Positions 17,388 through 27,268 of a stretch of 64,000 nt of DNA are shown here, one piece after another. The stretch spans positions 1 through 64,000 of the forward strand of contig QKJR01000012.1 in the NCBI GenBank assembly GCA_003249215.1, given 5' to 3'. The translations under genes were made by a program, and so were the position numbers. Below the pieces are notes generated by a model. The model saw only the letters and a list, made by a program, of their open reading frames with translations. It had not been told where the DNA came from and searched no databases. Position 1 is the first letter of the stretch; the number at the start of each line of letters is the position of its first letter. The stretch comes from Rhodobacterales bacterium. Lineage in GTDB: Bacteria > Pseudomonadota > Alphaproteobacteria > Rhodobacterales > Rhodobacteraceae.

Positions 17388-18056
17388 ATGCACATCATGG
17401 AGGGCTTTCTGCCCGCGTCCCATGCTTTGGGATGGACCGCCGTTTCGGCCCCGTTCGTGATCGCGGGGGCCCTGCGCATCCGCACGATCATCCGCGACAC
17501 GCCCGAGGCGCGGATGACCCTCGCGGCCTCGGGGGCCTTCGCCTTCGTCCTCTCGGCGCTCAAGATCCCCTCGGTCACCGGCTCGTGCTCGCATCCGACC
17601 GGGACCGGACTCGGCGCCATCGTCTTCGGGCCGTCGGTGATGGCGCTGATGGGGGTGATCGTTCTGCTGTTCCAGGCGCTCTTGCTGGCCCATGGCGGGC
17701 TGACGACGCTTGGCGCCAATACCTTCTCGATGGCGGTGGTCGGGCCCTGGGTGGCCTGGGGGGTGTGGAAACTGGCCGGGCGTCTGGGCCTCTCGTTCGC
17801 GGTCTCGGTCTTCCTCGCCGCCGCGCTCGGCGATCTGGCGACCTATGTGACGACCTCGGTGCAACTGGCGCTGGCCTATCCCGACCCGGCCTCGGGCATT
17901 GCGGGGGCTGCGCTGAAATTCGGCTCGATCTTCGCCGTGACACAGGTGCCGCTCGCCATCGCCGAGGGGCTGCTGACTGTCGTCGTGATCGAGGCACTCT
18001 CGGGCAAGACCCGCGACAAGGACCGTATCGCACTGCTCGCCGGAGGGGAAAAATGA
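17388..18056 (+). CDS. cbiM: Cobalt ECF transporter substrate-specific component
   Basis: 222-residue inner-membrane protein that binds Co2+ and forms the S-component of the cobalt ECF transporter. It starts [16 protein letters not shown]; the N-terminal Met-His-x-Met is the metal-binding hallmark of CbiM and must be exposed at the extracellular side. About six to seven hydrophobic helices follow, with [13 protein letters not shown]-type motif ([20 protein letters not shown]) near residue 65. First gene behind riboswitch 1; its stop overlaps the cbiN start. Confidence 0.96.
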   Translation: MHIMEGFLPASHALGWTAVSAPFVIAGALRIRTIIRDTPEARMTLAASGAFAFVLSALKIPSVTGSCSHPTGTGLGAIVFGPSVMALMGVIVLLFQALLLAHGGLTTLGANTFSMAVVGPWVAWGVWKLAGRLGLSFAVSVFLAAALGDLATYVTTSVQLALAYPDPASGIAGAALKFGSIFAVTQVPLAIAEGLLTVVVIEALSGKTRDKDRIALLAGGEK

Positions 18057-18349
18057 TGTCGAAACGCTCGTATTGGATGCTGCTCGGTGTGGTGCTGATC
18101 GTTCTGATCCCGCTGATCCGGGGCGGTGAATTCGGCGGCGCCGATGGTCAGGCGGCCGATCTGGTCGAGGCGCGCGAGGGGTTCGCCCCGATCTTCGAGC
18201 CGATCTGGGAGCCGCCGAGCGGCGAGATCGAGAGCCTGTTCTTCTCGCTTCAGGCCGCCCTTGGCGCGCTGATCGTGGGCTATGCCATCGGCCGCGCCCG
18301 GGGTCGCCGTCAGGCGCTGGACGAGGCCGCTCGCCGGCCCTCGGCCTGA
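18053..18349 (+). CDS. cbiN: Cobalt ECF transporter auxiliary component
   Basis: 98-residue protein with two membrane helices ([16 protein letters not shown] and [19 protein letters not shown]) around an extracytoplasmic loop with [19 protein letters not shown], the typical CbiN plan. CbiN assists metal loading of CbiM. ATG 18053 (or the adjacent ATG 18056) lies just after GGAGGGGAAAA and overlaps the cbiM stop. Confidence 0.93.
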   Translation: MMSKRSYWMLLGVVLIVLIPLIRGGEFGGADGQAADLVEAREGFAPIFEPIWEPPSGEIESLFFSLQAALGALIVGYAIGRARGRRQALDEAARRPSA

Positions 18350-18350
18350 G

Positions 18351-19085
18351 ATGGCGATCGGAACGCTCGACCGGGCCGCCAGTGTGAACCGCTGGCGGCA
18401 CCGGGCCCTGACCGAGAAGGCGCTGATCGGGCTCGGGTTTCTCGCGCTCGCACTGGCGCTGCCGCCCTGGCCGGGGGCGGCGCTGGTGGGCGCGGCGGTG
18501 CTCGGCTTCACCTTCCTCGGCGCGCGGGTGCCGCTCAGGCTCTGGGCGGCGGCGGTTGCCGCACCGCTCGGCTTTCTGGCGATCGGGGTCGCGACGCTGA
18601 TGGTGCAGATCGACGGCGCGGGGATCGCGCTGGCGCCGGACGGGGCCGAGCGCGCCGCGGGCCTTGGCCTGCGGGCGATGGCGGCGACGCTGTGCCTGAT
18701 GTTTCTGGCCTTCACCACGCCCGCGGCCGAGCTGATCGGCGGGCTGCGCGCGCTGCGTGTTCCCGCCGAGATCGTCGAGCTGGCGCTGCTCACCTATCGC
18801 TTCGTCTTCCTGCTCGCGGACAGCGCGGTCGCCATGACCACGGCGCAGCGCGCCCGTCTGGGCCATTCGAGCCGCGCGCGCTGGCTGCGCTCGACGGGCA
18901 TGGTGATCGCGAACCTTCTGCCCCGCGCGATGGACCGCGCCCGGCGGACGGAAATTGGCCTTGCCGCCCGCGGCTGGCAGGGGCAGATGCCGGTCCTGCA
19001 CACCCGCCCGCCGGTCTGCGCGCGGCGCATCGCGCTGGTGCTGGCGGTGCAGGCGGGGGTTCTGGCGCTGGGGGTTTGGGCATGA
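18351..19085 (+). CDS. cbiQ: Cobalt ECF transporter transmembrane (T) component
   Basis: 244-residue membrane coupling component that links CbiM to the CbiO ATPase. It has four to five hydrophobic helices, then a cytoplasmic region with RARLGHSSRARWLRSTG and RTEIGLAARGW, which resembles the two Ala-Arg-Gly ATPase-coupling motifs of the family (the second reads AARGW). The ATG follows the cbiN stop by one base, and the 3' end overlaps cbiO by 4 bases. Confidence 0.93.
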   Translation: MAIGTLDRAASVNRWRHRALTEKALIGLGFLALALALPPWPGAALVGAAVLGFTFLGARVPLRLWAAAVAAPLGFLAIGVATLMVQIDGAGIALAPDGAERAAGLGLRAMAATLCLMFLAFTTPAAELIGGLRALRVPAEIVELALLTYRFVFLLADSAVAMTTAQRARLGHSSRARWLRSTGMVIANLLPRAMDRARRTEIGLAARGWQGQMPVLHTRPPVCARRIALVLAVQAGVLALGVWA

Positions 19086-19936
19086 GCGCGATCCTCGAGG
19101 CGCGGGACCTGCACTATGCCTATCCCGGCGGGATCGCGGCGCTCAGGCACCTGAACCTGAGTGTCACCGCCGGGCGCAAGCTCGCGATCCTCGGGCCGAA
19201 CGGTGCGGGCAAATCGACGCTGCTCTTGCATCTGAACGGCTCGATCCGCCCCGATCGCGGCCGGGTTCTGATGGCCGGTCAGCCGGGGGATTACTCGCGC
19301 CGCGGCCTGATCGGCTGGCGCAGCCGGGTGGCACTGGTGCTGCAAGATGCCGACGATCAGATCTTCGCCGCGACCGTGGCCGAGGATGTCTCCTTCGGGC
19401 CCCTCAATCAGGGCCTGCCCGCGACCGAGGCCGCGGCGCGGGTGCAGATGGCGCTTGCCGCGCTCGGGATCGAAGATCTGGCAGACCGGCCCACCCACAT
19501 GCTTTCGGGCGGGCAGAAGAAGCGGGTCGCGATTGCGGGCGCGGTGGCGATGCGCCCCGAGATCCTGCTGCTCGATGAGCCCACGGCGGGGCTCGACCGG
19601 GCGGGGGCGGATCAGCTCATCGCGCTTCTGGAACGGCTCGGACAGCGGGGGATGACGCTCGTCTTCTCGACCCATGACATCGAGCTTGCCGCGACGCTCG
19701 CCGATGAGGTGGCTTTGTTCGACGGCGGCACGGTGATCGCGCAAGACACAGCCGAAACCGTGCTGGGCGATGCCGATCTGCTGGCGCGCGCCGGGCTGCG
19801 CCCGCCGATGCTGATCGAGCTGTGGCTCGGCGCACAGGCGCGGGGTCTGATCGCCCCGGACGCGCCCCCGCCGCGCTCGGCCGGGGCGCTTCTGACGCTG
19901 CTGTCGCCGGGCGTGCCGCGCCGCGCGGCGGGTTAG
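19082..19936 (+). CDS. cbiO: Cobalt ECF transporter ATPase
   Basis: 284-residue ATPase driving cobalt import. LEARDLHYAYPGGIAALRHLNLS is the A-loop region, ILGPNGAGKSTLLLHLNG the Walker A, LSGGQKKRVAIAGAVAMRPEILLLDEPTAGLD the signature loop and Walker B, and FSTHDIELAATLAD the switch. It ends with an Ala/Pro-rich tail. The stop codon overlaps the convergent cobO gene end by 4 bases, so no terminator separates them. Confidence 0.95.
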   Translation: MSAILEARDLHYAYPGGIAALRHLNLSVTAGRKLAILGPNGAGKSTLLLHLNGSIRPDRGRVLMAGQPGDYSRRGLIGWRSRVALVLQDADDQIFAATVAEDVSFGPLNQGLPATEAAARVQMALAALGIEDLADRPTHMLSGGQKKRVAIAGAVAMRPEILLLDEPTAGLDRAGADQLIALLERLGQRGMTLVFSTHDIELAATLADEVALFDGGTVIAQDTAETVLGDADLLARAGLRPPMLIELWLGAQARGLIAPDAPPPRSAGALLTLLSPGVPRRAAG

Positions 19937-20556
19937 AACTCGACGCCCGGCTGGCCCTTGATGCCCGAGCGGAACGGATGCTTGACCAGCGTCATCTCGG
20001 TCACCAGATCGGCCGCCTCGATCAGCGCCTCCTTGGCGTTGCGGCCGGTCAGGCAGACATGGGTCAGTTCGGGCTTTTCATCGCGCAGGAAGTCGAGCAC
20101 CTCCTCGAGGTCGAGATAGTCGTAGCGCAGCGCGATGTTGATCTCGTCGAGCAGGACGAAGCGGATCGCCGGATCGCGGATCAGCTCCTTGGCCTTTTCC
20201 CATCCGGCACGGGCGGCGGCGATGTCGCGGGCCTTGTCCTGTGTCTCCCAGGTGAAGCCCTCGCCCATGGCGTGAAACTGGCAGAGCTCCGCGAAGTTTT
20301 CCTCGATCAGGCGGCGCTCGCCGGTGTCCCAGGCGCCCTTGATGAACTGCACGACCGCGCAGGGCATCCCATGCGCGATGCAGCGCAGGATCATCCCGAA
20401 CCCGGACGAGGATTTGCCCTTGCCCGCCCCGGTATGGACGATGATCAGCCCCTTCTCGCCCGATTTCCCGGCCATGATCTTGTCGCGCGCGACCTTCTTC
20501 TTGGCCATCTTGGCGGCGTGGCGCGCGAGGTCGTCGGTCTCGGTCGTCTCGGTCAT
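19933..20556 (-). CDS. cobO: Cob(I)yrinic acid a,c-diamide adenosyltransferase
   Basis: 207-residue cytoplasmic enzyme that attaches the 5'-deoxyadenosyl group from ATP to Co(I) corrinoids. HTGAGKGKSSSGFGMILRC (about residues 40-58) is the ATP-binding P-loop variant of the CobA/BtuR/CobO family; LVVLDEINIALRYDYLDLEEV-like RFVLLDEINIALRYDYLDLEEVL follows about residue 130. ATG 20556 has AAGGAGCCGCCCG in front. It lies alone on the minus strand between two riboswitch-led plus-strand operons and back-to-back with riboswitch 2, so the promoters diverge. Confidence 0.95.
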   Translation of the reverse strand: MTETTETDDLARHAAKMAKKKVARDKIMAGKSGEKGLIIVHTGAGKGKSSSGFGMILRCIAHGMPCAVVQFIKGAWDTGERRLIEENFAELCQFHAMGEGFTWETQDKARDIAAARAGWEKAKELIRDPAIRFVLLDEINIALRYDYLDLEEVLDFLRDEKPELTHVCLTGRNAKEALIEAADLVTEMTLVKHPFRSGIKGQPGVEF

Positions 20557-20617
20557 CGGGCGGCTCCTTGGTCCTTGACAGTGCCCGCGCCCTGCTTGAT
20601 GACAGGGGCATAGGCGC

Positions 20618-20806
20618 TGGTGCCTGTCTTAGGGCAGGCCAAAAGGGAATGCGACAGGATTTGGCCCAAGGCCCGGTCCAAGCGCAGCCGCCCCCGCGAC
20701 CGTGACCGGAAAGGTCTGTCCAATGTCACTGGCCGCAAGGTTCGGGAAGACGGGCAGAGCGCCGGGGCCAACCGCCCCGATATCCGCAAGCCGGGAGACC
20801 TGCCAG
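20618..20806 (+). promoter_or_regulatory. Cobalamin riboswitch upstream of the cob operon
   Basis: A second adenosylcobalamin riboswitch: GGTGCCTGTCTTAGGGCAGGCCAAAAGGGAATGCG, CAGCCGCCCCCGCGACCGTGACCGG, the B12 box AATGTCACTGG, TTCGGGAAGACGGGC, and CCGCAAGCCGGGAGACCTGCC. It ends about 105 bases before the DUF1636 gene and would control the DUF1636-cobW-cobN... operon. Sequence detail differs from the first copy, so the two are not a recent duplication. Confidence 0.94.
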
Positions 20807-20911
20807 AGCCCGAACTGAAACGCGCGGACGGGGTGTGCCGTGACCTTCGGATATCGGGTCACGCGCACCCGTGCCGCAGGCTTATCCCGTTCGCCAAACC
20901 CGGGAGAGGCC

Positions 20912-21235
20912 ATGACCGCCGTTCTGCATGTCTGCACCACCTGCCGCGCCGGGCGCCGTCTGCATGACGCGCTTCTCGCCGCGGGCGCGCCCGAGGGCGT
21001 CACCATCCGCGCCGCCGAATGCCTCTCGGCCTGCGATCACGGTTGCAACGTGGCGCTCACCCGGCCCGGCGCCTGGTCCTATGTCTATGGCCGCCTGAGC
21101 ATGGACGACATCCCCGAGATCCTGCGCGGCGCGGGCCTCTATGCCGCGACCGCCGACGGCATCGTGCCCTGGCGCGAGCGCCCCGTGATTTTCCGCAAGC
21201 AAAGCCTTGCCCGCATCCCCCCGATGGAGCCCTGA
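20912..21235 (+). CDS. DUF1636 ferredoxin-like protein in the cob operon
   Basis: 107-residue protein, first gene of the cobalamin operon behind riboswitch 2. MTAVLHVCTTCRAG gives Cys8 and Cys11, and AECLSACDHGCNVAL gives three more cysteines, an arrangement like the thioredoxin-fold [2Fe-2S] ferredoxins. I recognise it as DUF1636, often found in cobalamin clusters. No reaction is established to my knowledge; a redox partner for the flavin-free Co(II) reduction or for CobG are guesses. ATG 20912 follows GGGAGAGGCC; the cobW start follows the stop by 1 base. Confidence 0.85.
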   Translation: MTAVLHVCTTCRAGRRLHDALLAAGAPEGVTIRAAECLSACDHGCNVALTRPGAWSYVYGRLSMDDIPEILRGAGLYAATADGIVPWRERPVIFRKQSLARIPPMEP

Positions 21236-21236
21236 G

Positions 21237-22271
21237 ATGACCGACCTGACCAAGATCCCCGTCACCGTGATCACCGGCTTTCTGGGCGCGGGCAAGACCA
21301 CGCTGATCCGCCACCTGATGCAGAACCCGCAGGGCAAGCGCCTCGCCGTTCTGGTCAATGAATTCGGCACCGTGGGGGTGGATGGCGAGATCCTGAAATC
21401 CTGCGCCGATGCGAATTGCCCGGCCGAGAATATCGTGGAACTGGCGAACGGCTGCATCTGCTGCACCGTGGCCGATGATTTCATCCCGACGATCGAGGCG
21501 CTGATGGCCCTGCCCGAACGCCCCGAGCATATCCTGATCGAGACCTCGGGGCTTGCTCTGCCGAAGCCGCTCCTCAAGGCCTTCGACTGGCCCGCGATCC
21601 GCTCGCGCATCACGGTCGACGGGGTCGTCGCGCTGGCCGATGCCGAGGCGGTGGCGGCGGGTCGGTTTGCGCCCGATGTGGCCGCCGTCGATGCGCAGCG
21701 CGCGGCCGATGACAGCCTCGATCACGAAACGCCTTTGTCCGAGGTGTTCGAGGATCAGATCGCCTGCGCCGATATCATCTTGCTGACCAAGGCCGATCTG
21801 GCCGGTGAGGCGGGCCTTGCCGCCGCCCGCGCCGTGATCGAGGCCGAGGCGCCGCGCAAGCTGCCGATCCTGCCGGTGACCGAGGGCACGATCGACCCGC
21901 AGGTGATCCTCGGGCTCAATGCCGCGGCGGAGGATGATCTGGCCGCCCGCCCGAGCCACCATGACGGCCATGACGACCACGAGCATGACGATTTCGAAAG
22001 CGTGGTGATCGAGCTGCCCGAGATCGCCGATCCGGCCGATCTGACCGCCCGGATCGAGCGCCTCGCGCGCGAGCTGAACATCCTGCGCGTCAAGGGCCAT
22101 GTCGCGGTTGCGGGCAAGCCGATGCGCCTTCTGGTGCAGGCGGTGGGCGCGCGGGTGCGCCAGCAGTTCGACCGCCCCTGGGGCGCCGGGCCGCGGCTCT
22201 CGCGCCTCGTGGTCATCGCCGAGCATGACGACATCGACGAGGCCGCGATCCGCGCCGTTCTGGGGGTCTGA
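21237..22271 (+). CDS. cobW: CobW GTPase, metal chaperone-like protein
   Basis: 344-residue G3E-family GTPase. GFLGAGKTT (residues 14-22) is the P-loop; NGCICCTV has the CXCC metal motif at residues 73-76; LLTKAD (about residue 180) is the base-recognition motif. A His/Asp-rich stretch SHHDGHDDHEHDD lies near residue 240, and the CobW C-terminal domain follows. CobW is needed for cobalamin synthesis and is thought to deliver cobalt to the CobNST chelatase. It sits directly before cobN. Confidence 0.95.
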   Translation: MTDLTKIPVTVITGFLGAGKTTLIRHLMQNPQGKRLAVLVNEFGTVGVDGEILKSCADANCPAENIVELANGCICCTVADDFIPTIEALMALPERPEHILIETSGLALPKPLLKAFDWPAIRSRITVDGVVALADAEAVAAGRFAPDVAAVDAQRAADDSLDHETPLSEVFEDQIACADIILLTKADLAGEAGLAAARAVIEAEAPRKLPILPVTEGTIDPQVILGLNAAAEDDLAARPSHHDGHDDHEHDDFESVVIELPEIADPADLTARIERLARELNILRVKGHVAVAGKPMRLLVQAVGARVRQQFDRPWGAGPRLSRLVVIAEHDDIDEAAIRAVLGV

Positions 22272-22279
22272 GGCGCGCC

Positions 22280-25200
22280 ATGCACGTCGTCTTCCGCGAC
22301 AGCCGGGGTCTCGAGGCGGCCGATGCGCCCTTCGATGCGGGTCAGGATCCGGCGGATCTGATCGTGCTGTCGTTTTCCGACAGCGACCTTGGCGCCTTCG
22401 CGGCGGGCTGGCACCGGGCGGGCGGTGCGCTGCCCTCGGTGCGGTTGCAAAACCTCGTGGCGCTGCGCCACCCCGTTTCGGTCGATACCTATCTCGAGCG
22501 CACCTTGTCGGGCGCGCGCGCGATCCTGATCCGGCTGATCGGGGGCGAGGCCTATTGGCCCTATGGCCTGGCCTCGGTGCAGGATCTGGCGCGGCGGCGG
22601 GGGATCGCGCTGGCCGTTCTGCCCGCGGACGGACGGCCCGATCCCGCGCTCGATGCCGCCTCGACGGTGCCGGTCTCGGTGCTGCGGCGGTTGCAGGATC
22701 TGTGCGATGCGGGCGGCGCGGTCGCGGCGCAGGCGGCGCTCGCGCAGCTTGCCTTGGCCGCGGGGATCTATGCCGGGCCGGCGCCGGGCGACAAGCGCGT
22801 GCCCGACATGGGCTTTTACGACCCCGACCGGGGCGTGCTCGCCGCTCCGCCCGAGGGGCGCGCGATCTGGGTCAGCTTCTATCGCAGCTATCTGAGTGCC
22901 GCCGATACCGCCCCCGTCGATGCGCTGATCCGCGCCTTCCGGGCCGAAGGGTTCGCGGCGGCCGGGGTCTTCGCGCCCTCGCTCAAGGCGCCGGGTTTTG
23001 CCGACTGGCTGCGCCCGACGCTGACCGCGACACCGCCGCGCGCCGTGGTCAATGCCACCGCCTTTTCCGCGCGCGGTGACGATGGCACGACGCCCTTCGA
23101 CGGGGTGGATTGCCCGGTGTTTCAGGTCGCTCTGTCCACCGCGCGGCGCCGCGACTGGGTGGCCGAGGATCGCGGCCTTTCGCCCGCCGATCTCGCCATG
23201 CATGTGGTCCTGCCCGAGGTGGACGGGCGGCTGTTCGCGGGGCTGATCTCGTTCAAATCGCCGGGCAAGCGCGACCCGGATCTGCAATATGCCCGCTTCG
23301 CCCATCGCCCCGATGCCGAGCGGGTGGCGGCAGTTGTGGCACGGGTCAAGGCTTGGCTTCGGCTGGCCGAGGCGCCCACACCCGCGCGGCGGATCGCGGT
23401 GGTGCTCTCCACCTATCCCGGCCGCGCCTGGCAGATCGCCCATGCCGTCGGCCTCGATGCGCTGGCCTCGGCCGAAGCGGTGCTGGAGGATCTCGGCGCC
23501 AAGGGTTCGGGCCTTGGGCAGGCGCTGCAACGCGAAACGCTCGACTGGCCGCTGACCGAATATCGCGCGGCGCTCGCCCACCTGCCCGAGACCCTGCAAC
23601 AGGCGCTGCACGCGGCCTGGGGGGCGGCCGAGGATGACCCCGCCTGCACGGGCGGTGCTTTCCGTTTCGCTGCGGCGCAGCATGGCGCGGCGCTGGTCGC
23701 GCTGCAGCCCGAGCGGGGCGAGGTGGAGCAGCGCGATGACGACTATCACGACCTCGCCCGCGTGCCGCGGCACGGCTATGTCGCCTTCTACCTGTGGCTG
23801 CGGTCGCAGGGGCTGCACGCGCTCGTCCACATGGGCGCGCATGGCACGCTCGAATGGCTGCCGGGGAAATCGGTCGCGCTCTCGGCGGCCTGCTGGCCCG
23901 AGGCGCTGATCGGCGATCTGCCGGTGATCTATCCCTTCATCGTCAACGACCCCGGCGAGGCGGCGCAGGCGAAGCGACGGATCGGCGCGCTCACGCTCGG
24001 CCATCTGCCGCCGCCGCTGACCGCCGCCCGCCTGCCCGAGGGGATGGCCCGGCTCGAGCGGCTGCTCGACGAATATGCGACCGCCGACGGGCTCGACCCC
24101 GCGCGGCGCGACCGGCTGATCGCCGACATCCGCGCCGAGGCGCAGGCCGCGGGCGTCGAGGAGGATCTGGGCATTCCGCCGGGCGCAGGCGCCGCCGAGG
24201 CGATCACCCGGATCGACCGCTTCGTCTGCGACATCAAGGAAAGCCAGTATGGCGAGGGGCTGCATGTCTTCGGCCAGGGCGCCTGCGGGGCAGAGGAACG
24301 TGACGGCCTGCGCCGCGCTCTGGCGGGTCTGCGCGTCGCCCCCGGCCCTTCGGGCAGTCCGGCGCGGGGGCGTTCGGATGTGCTGCCCACCGGGCGCAAC
24401 CTGTTTGCCGTCGATCCCCGCGCCGTGCCGAGCCGCGCGGCCCATGCGCAGGGCGTGAAACTGGCCGAGGAGCTGCTGCGCAAGCACCTTCAGGATCAGG
24501 GCGACTGGCCGCGGGGCCTCGTCGTCGATCTGTGGGGCAGCGCGACGATGCGCACCGCGGGCGAGGAATTCGCGATGGCGCTGCATCTGGCGGGCCTCGC
24601 GCCGGTCTGGGATGCCGGATCGGGGCGGGTCTCGGGCGTCGAGGTGGTGCCGCTCGCGCTGCTCGGGCGGCCGCGGATCGACGTGACGCTGCGGATCTCG
24701 GGGCTCTTTCGCGACGTGTTCCCGGGGCTTGCCACGCTCTTCGAGACCGGGGCCGAGATGCTGGCCGCGCGCGACGAGGCCCCCGAGGACAACCCCTATG
24801 CCCGCCGCGCCGCGCGGGTCTATGGGCCGCGGCCGGGGCAATACGGGCTTGGGATGGGCGTGGCGATGGACGCTTTCACCCCCGAGGCGCGGGCCGCCGC
24901 GGGCGAGGCCTGGATCGCCGCCTCGAGCTGGGCGATCGGGGCGGATGGCGCCTCGCGCGATGACCGTGCGGGGCTCGAGGCGCGGCTGCGGGGCGCGGAT
25001 ACATTCGTCCATGCGCAGGACCTGCCGGAGAGCGACCTGCTGCTGGCCGCCGATTACGCCGCGCATGAGGCGGGCTTTGCCGCCGCGATGGCGCGTCTGG
25101 GGACCGCGAAACCCGCGCTCTATCACCTCGACGCGACGCAACCGGACCGCCCCCGCGCCCGCAGCCTAGCCGAGGAAATCGCCCGCGTGGTGCGCGCCCG

Positions 25201-25501
25201 CGCCGCCGATCCGCACTGGGCCGAGGGGATGATGCGCCACGGCTTTCGCGGCGCGGCCGAGATCGCGGCGACCGCCGATCACATGGCGGCCTTTGCGCAT
25301 CTCGCGGGCGTCGTGCCGCCGCATCTGTTCGACCTTTACCACGAGGCGACGCTGGGCCGCGCCGATCTGGTCGATTTCATGGCGCGCGACAACCCAGGCG
25401 CGCTCGAGGCGCTGCGCGATCTCTTCCGCCGTCTGGCCGAGGCCGGATTGTGGGTGACGCGCCGCAACTCGATCGCCGCGGCCCTGGAGGGGGGCGCATG
25501 A
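22280..25501 (+). CDS. cobN: Cobaltochelatase large subunit
   Basis: 1073-residue subunit that binds hydrogenobyrinic acid a,c-diamide and inserts Co2+ with CobS/CobT, which are not in this window. Recognisable blocks include YWPYGLASVQDLARR, PGRAWQIAHAVGLDALAS, the very conserved LVHMGAHGTLEWLPGKSVALS with WPEALIGDLPVIYPFIVNDPGEAAQAKRR (about residues 515-570), and DIKESQYGEGLHVFG. Length is at the short end for CobN (often 1100-1270). ATG 22280; ends overlapping cobG by 4 bases. Confidence 0.96.
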   Translation: MHVVFRDSRGLEAADAPFDAGQDPADLIVLSFSDSDLGAFAAGWHRAGGALPSVRLQNLVALRHPVSVDTYLERTLSGARAILIRLIGGEAYWPYGLASVQDLARRRGIALAVLPADGRPDPALDAASTVPVSVLRRLQDLCDAGGAVAAQAALAQLALAAGIYAGPAPGDKRVPDMGFYDPDRGVLAAPPEGRAIWVSFYRSYLSAADTAPVDALIRAFRAEGFAAAGVFAPSLKAPGFADWLRPTLTATPPRAVVNATAFSARGDDGTTPFDGVDCPVFQVALSTARRRDWVAEDRGLSPADLAMHVVLPEVDGRLFAGLISFKSPGKRDPDLQYARFAHRPDAERVAAVVARVKAWLRLAEAPTPARRIAVVLSTYPGRAWQIAHAVGLDALASAEAVLEDLGAKGSGLGQALQRETLDWPLTEYRAALAHLPETLQQALHAAWGAAEDDPACTGGAFRFAAAQHGAALVALQPERGEVEQRDDDYHDLARVPRHGYVAFYLWLRSQGLHALVHMGAHGTLEWLPGKSVALSAACWPEALIGDLPVIYPFIVNDPGEAAQAKRRIGALTLGHLPPPLTAARLPEGMARLERLLDEYATADGLDPARRDRLIADIRAEAQAAGVEEDLGIPPGAGAAEAITRIDRFVCDIKESQYGEGLHVFGQGACGAEERDGLRRALAGLRVAPGPSGSPARGRSDVLPTGRNLFAVDPRAVPSRAAHAQGVKLAEELLRKHLQDQGDWPRGLVVDLWGSATMRTAGEEFAMALHLAGLAPVWDAGSGRVSGVEVVPLALLGRPRIDVTLRISGLFRDVFPGLATLFETGAEMLAARDEAPEDNPYARRAARVYGPRPGQYGLGMGVAMDAFTPEARAAAGEAWIAASSWAIGADGASRDDRAGLEARLRGADTFVHAQDLPESDLLLAADYAAHEAGFAAAMARLGTAKPALYHLDATQPDRPRARSLAEEIARVVRARAADPHWAEGMMRHGFRGAAEIAATADHMAAFAHLAGVVPPHLFDLYHEATLGRADLVDFMARDNPGALEALRDLFRRLAEAGLWVTRRNSIAAALEGGA

Positions 25502-26636
25502 GCGGGGCGTTTCAGGTGCAGGGCTGGTGCCCCGGGGCGCTGCGGCCGATGGCTTCGGGCGACGGGCTGGTGGTGCGGGTGCGCGCGCCGGGCGGGCGGC
25601 TCTCGCCTGCGCAGGCGGCTGGCATCGCGGTGGCGGCGCGGGCGCATGGCAACGGGCTGATCGACCTCTCGGCGCGGGGGAACCTGCAACTGCGCGGGGT
25701 GAGCGAGGCCAGCCACGCGCCGCTGATCGACGATCTGCGCGCGCTCGGGCTGATCGACGCGGATGCAGGTCAGGAGGCGCGGCGCAATCTCCTGATCACC
25801 CCCTTCGCCGATGCCGAAACCGACGCGCTGGCGGCGGCGATCGTGGCCGCGCTGCCCGCGATGCCGGATCTGCCGGGCAAGTTCGGGATCGTGGTCGACA
25901 CCGGTCCCGCGCCGGTTCTGGACGGGAGCGCGGGGGACATCCGGCTCGAACGCGAAACCGGCGGCGGGCTGATCCTGCGCTGCGAGGGCGCGGCGCTTGG
26001 CGCCCCGGTCGCGCCCGAGGAGGCTCCCTCGGCGGTGATCGCGCTGGCGCGGTGGTTCGTCGAGGCGGGCGGCGTGACCGACGGGCGGGGCCGGATGGCC
26101 GCGCTGATCGCGCGCGGGCTCACGCCCGGGGGCGCGCTCGCGCCGCGTGTGGCCCCAGCGCCCGCGCTGGACGCACCCGAACCGGCGCTGGTGGCGCAGG
26201 GCACGCTGGTCGGATTTGCCTTCGGCCAGATGGAGGCCGGGACGCTGGCGGCGCTCGCCACGCGCGGCGCGATGCGCCTCACGCCGTGGCGGATGCTGCT
26301 GATCGAGGGGCTGTCGCAAATGCCCGACCTGCCCGGCCTGATCACGCAACCCGACGATCCCTTGCGCCGGGTCGAGGCCTGCACCGGCGCGCCCGGCTGC
26401 CTTCAGGCGCGGGCCCCGGTGCGCGCCCTCGCCACCCGGCTCGCGCCGCAGGTGCCCCCGGGGCGGCGGCTGCATGTCAGCGGCTGCGCCAAGGGCTGCG
26501 CCCATCCCGGGCGGGCCGATCTTACCCTTGTGGCCACCGATGCGGGGTTCGATCTGATCCGCGACGGCCGCGCACAAGACACACCCGAACGGCGCGGGCT
26601 CGCCGCCGATGACATCGACCTTCAAGGGGATTTCTG

Positions 26637-26637
<1 letters not shown>
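25498..26637 (+). CDS. cobG: Precorrin-3B synthase (oxygen-dependent ring contraction monooxygenase)
   Basis: 379-residue enzyme of the sulfite/nitrite reductase fold that hydroxylates precorrin-3A with O2. RGNLQLRGVS near residue 60 is a ferredoxin-like block of that fold. The [4Fe-4S]/siroheme-type cysteines are CTGAPGC (C-x5-C, about residue 305) and SGCAKGC (C-x3-C, about residue 332). This fixes the pathway as the aerobic one. Rhodobacter capsulatus uses CobZ instead for this step, so this organism differs there. Translationally coupled to cobN and cobH. Confidence 0.92.
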
Positions 26638-27266
<629 letters not shown>

Positions 27267-27268
27267 CC

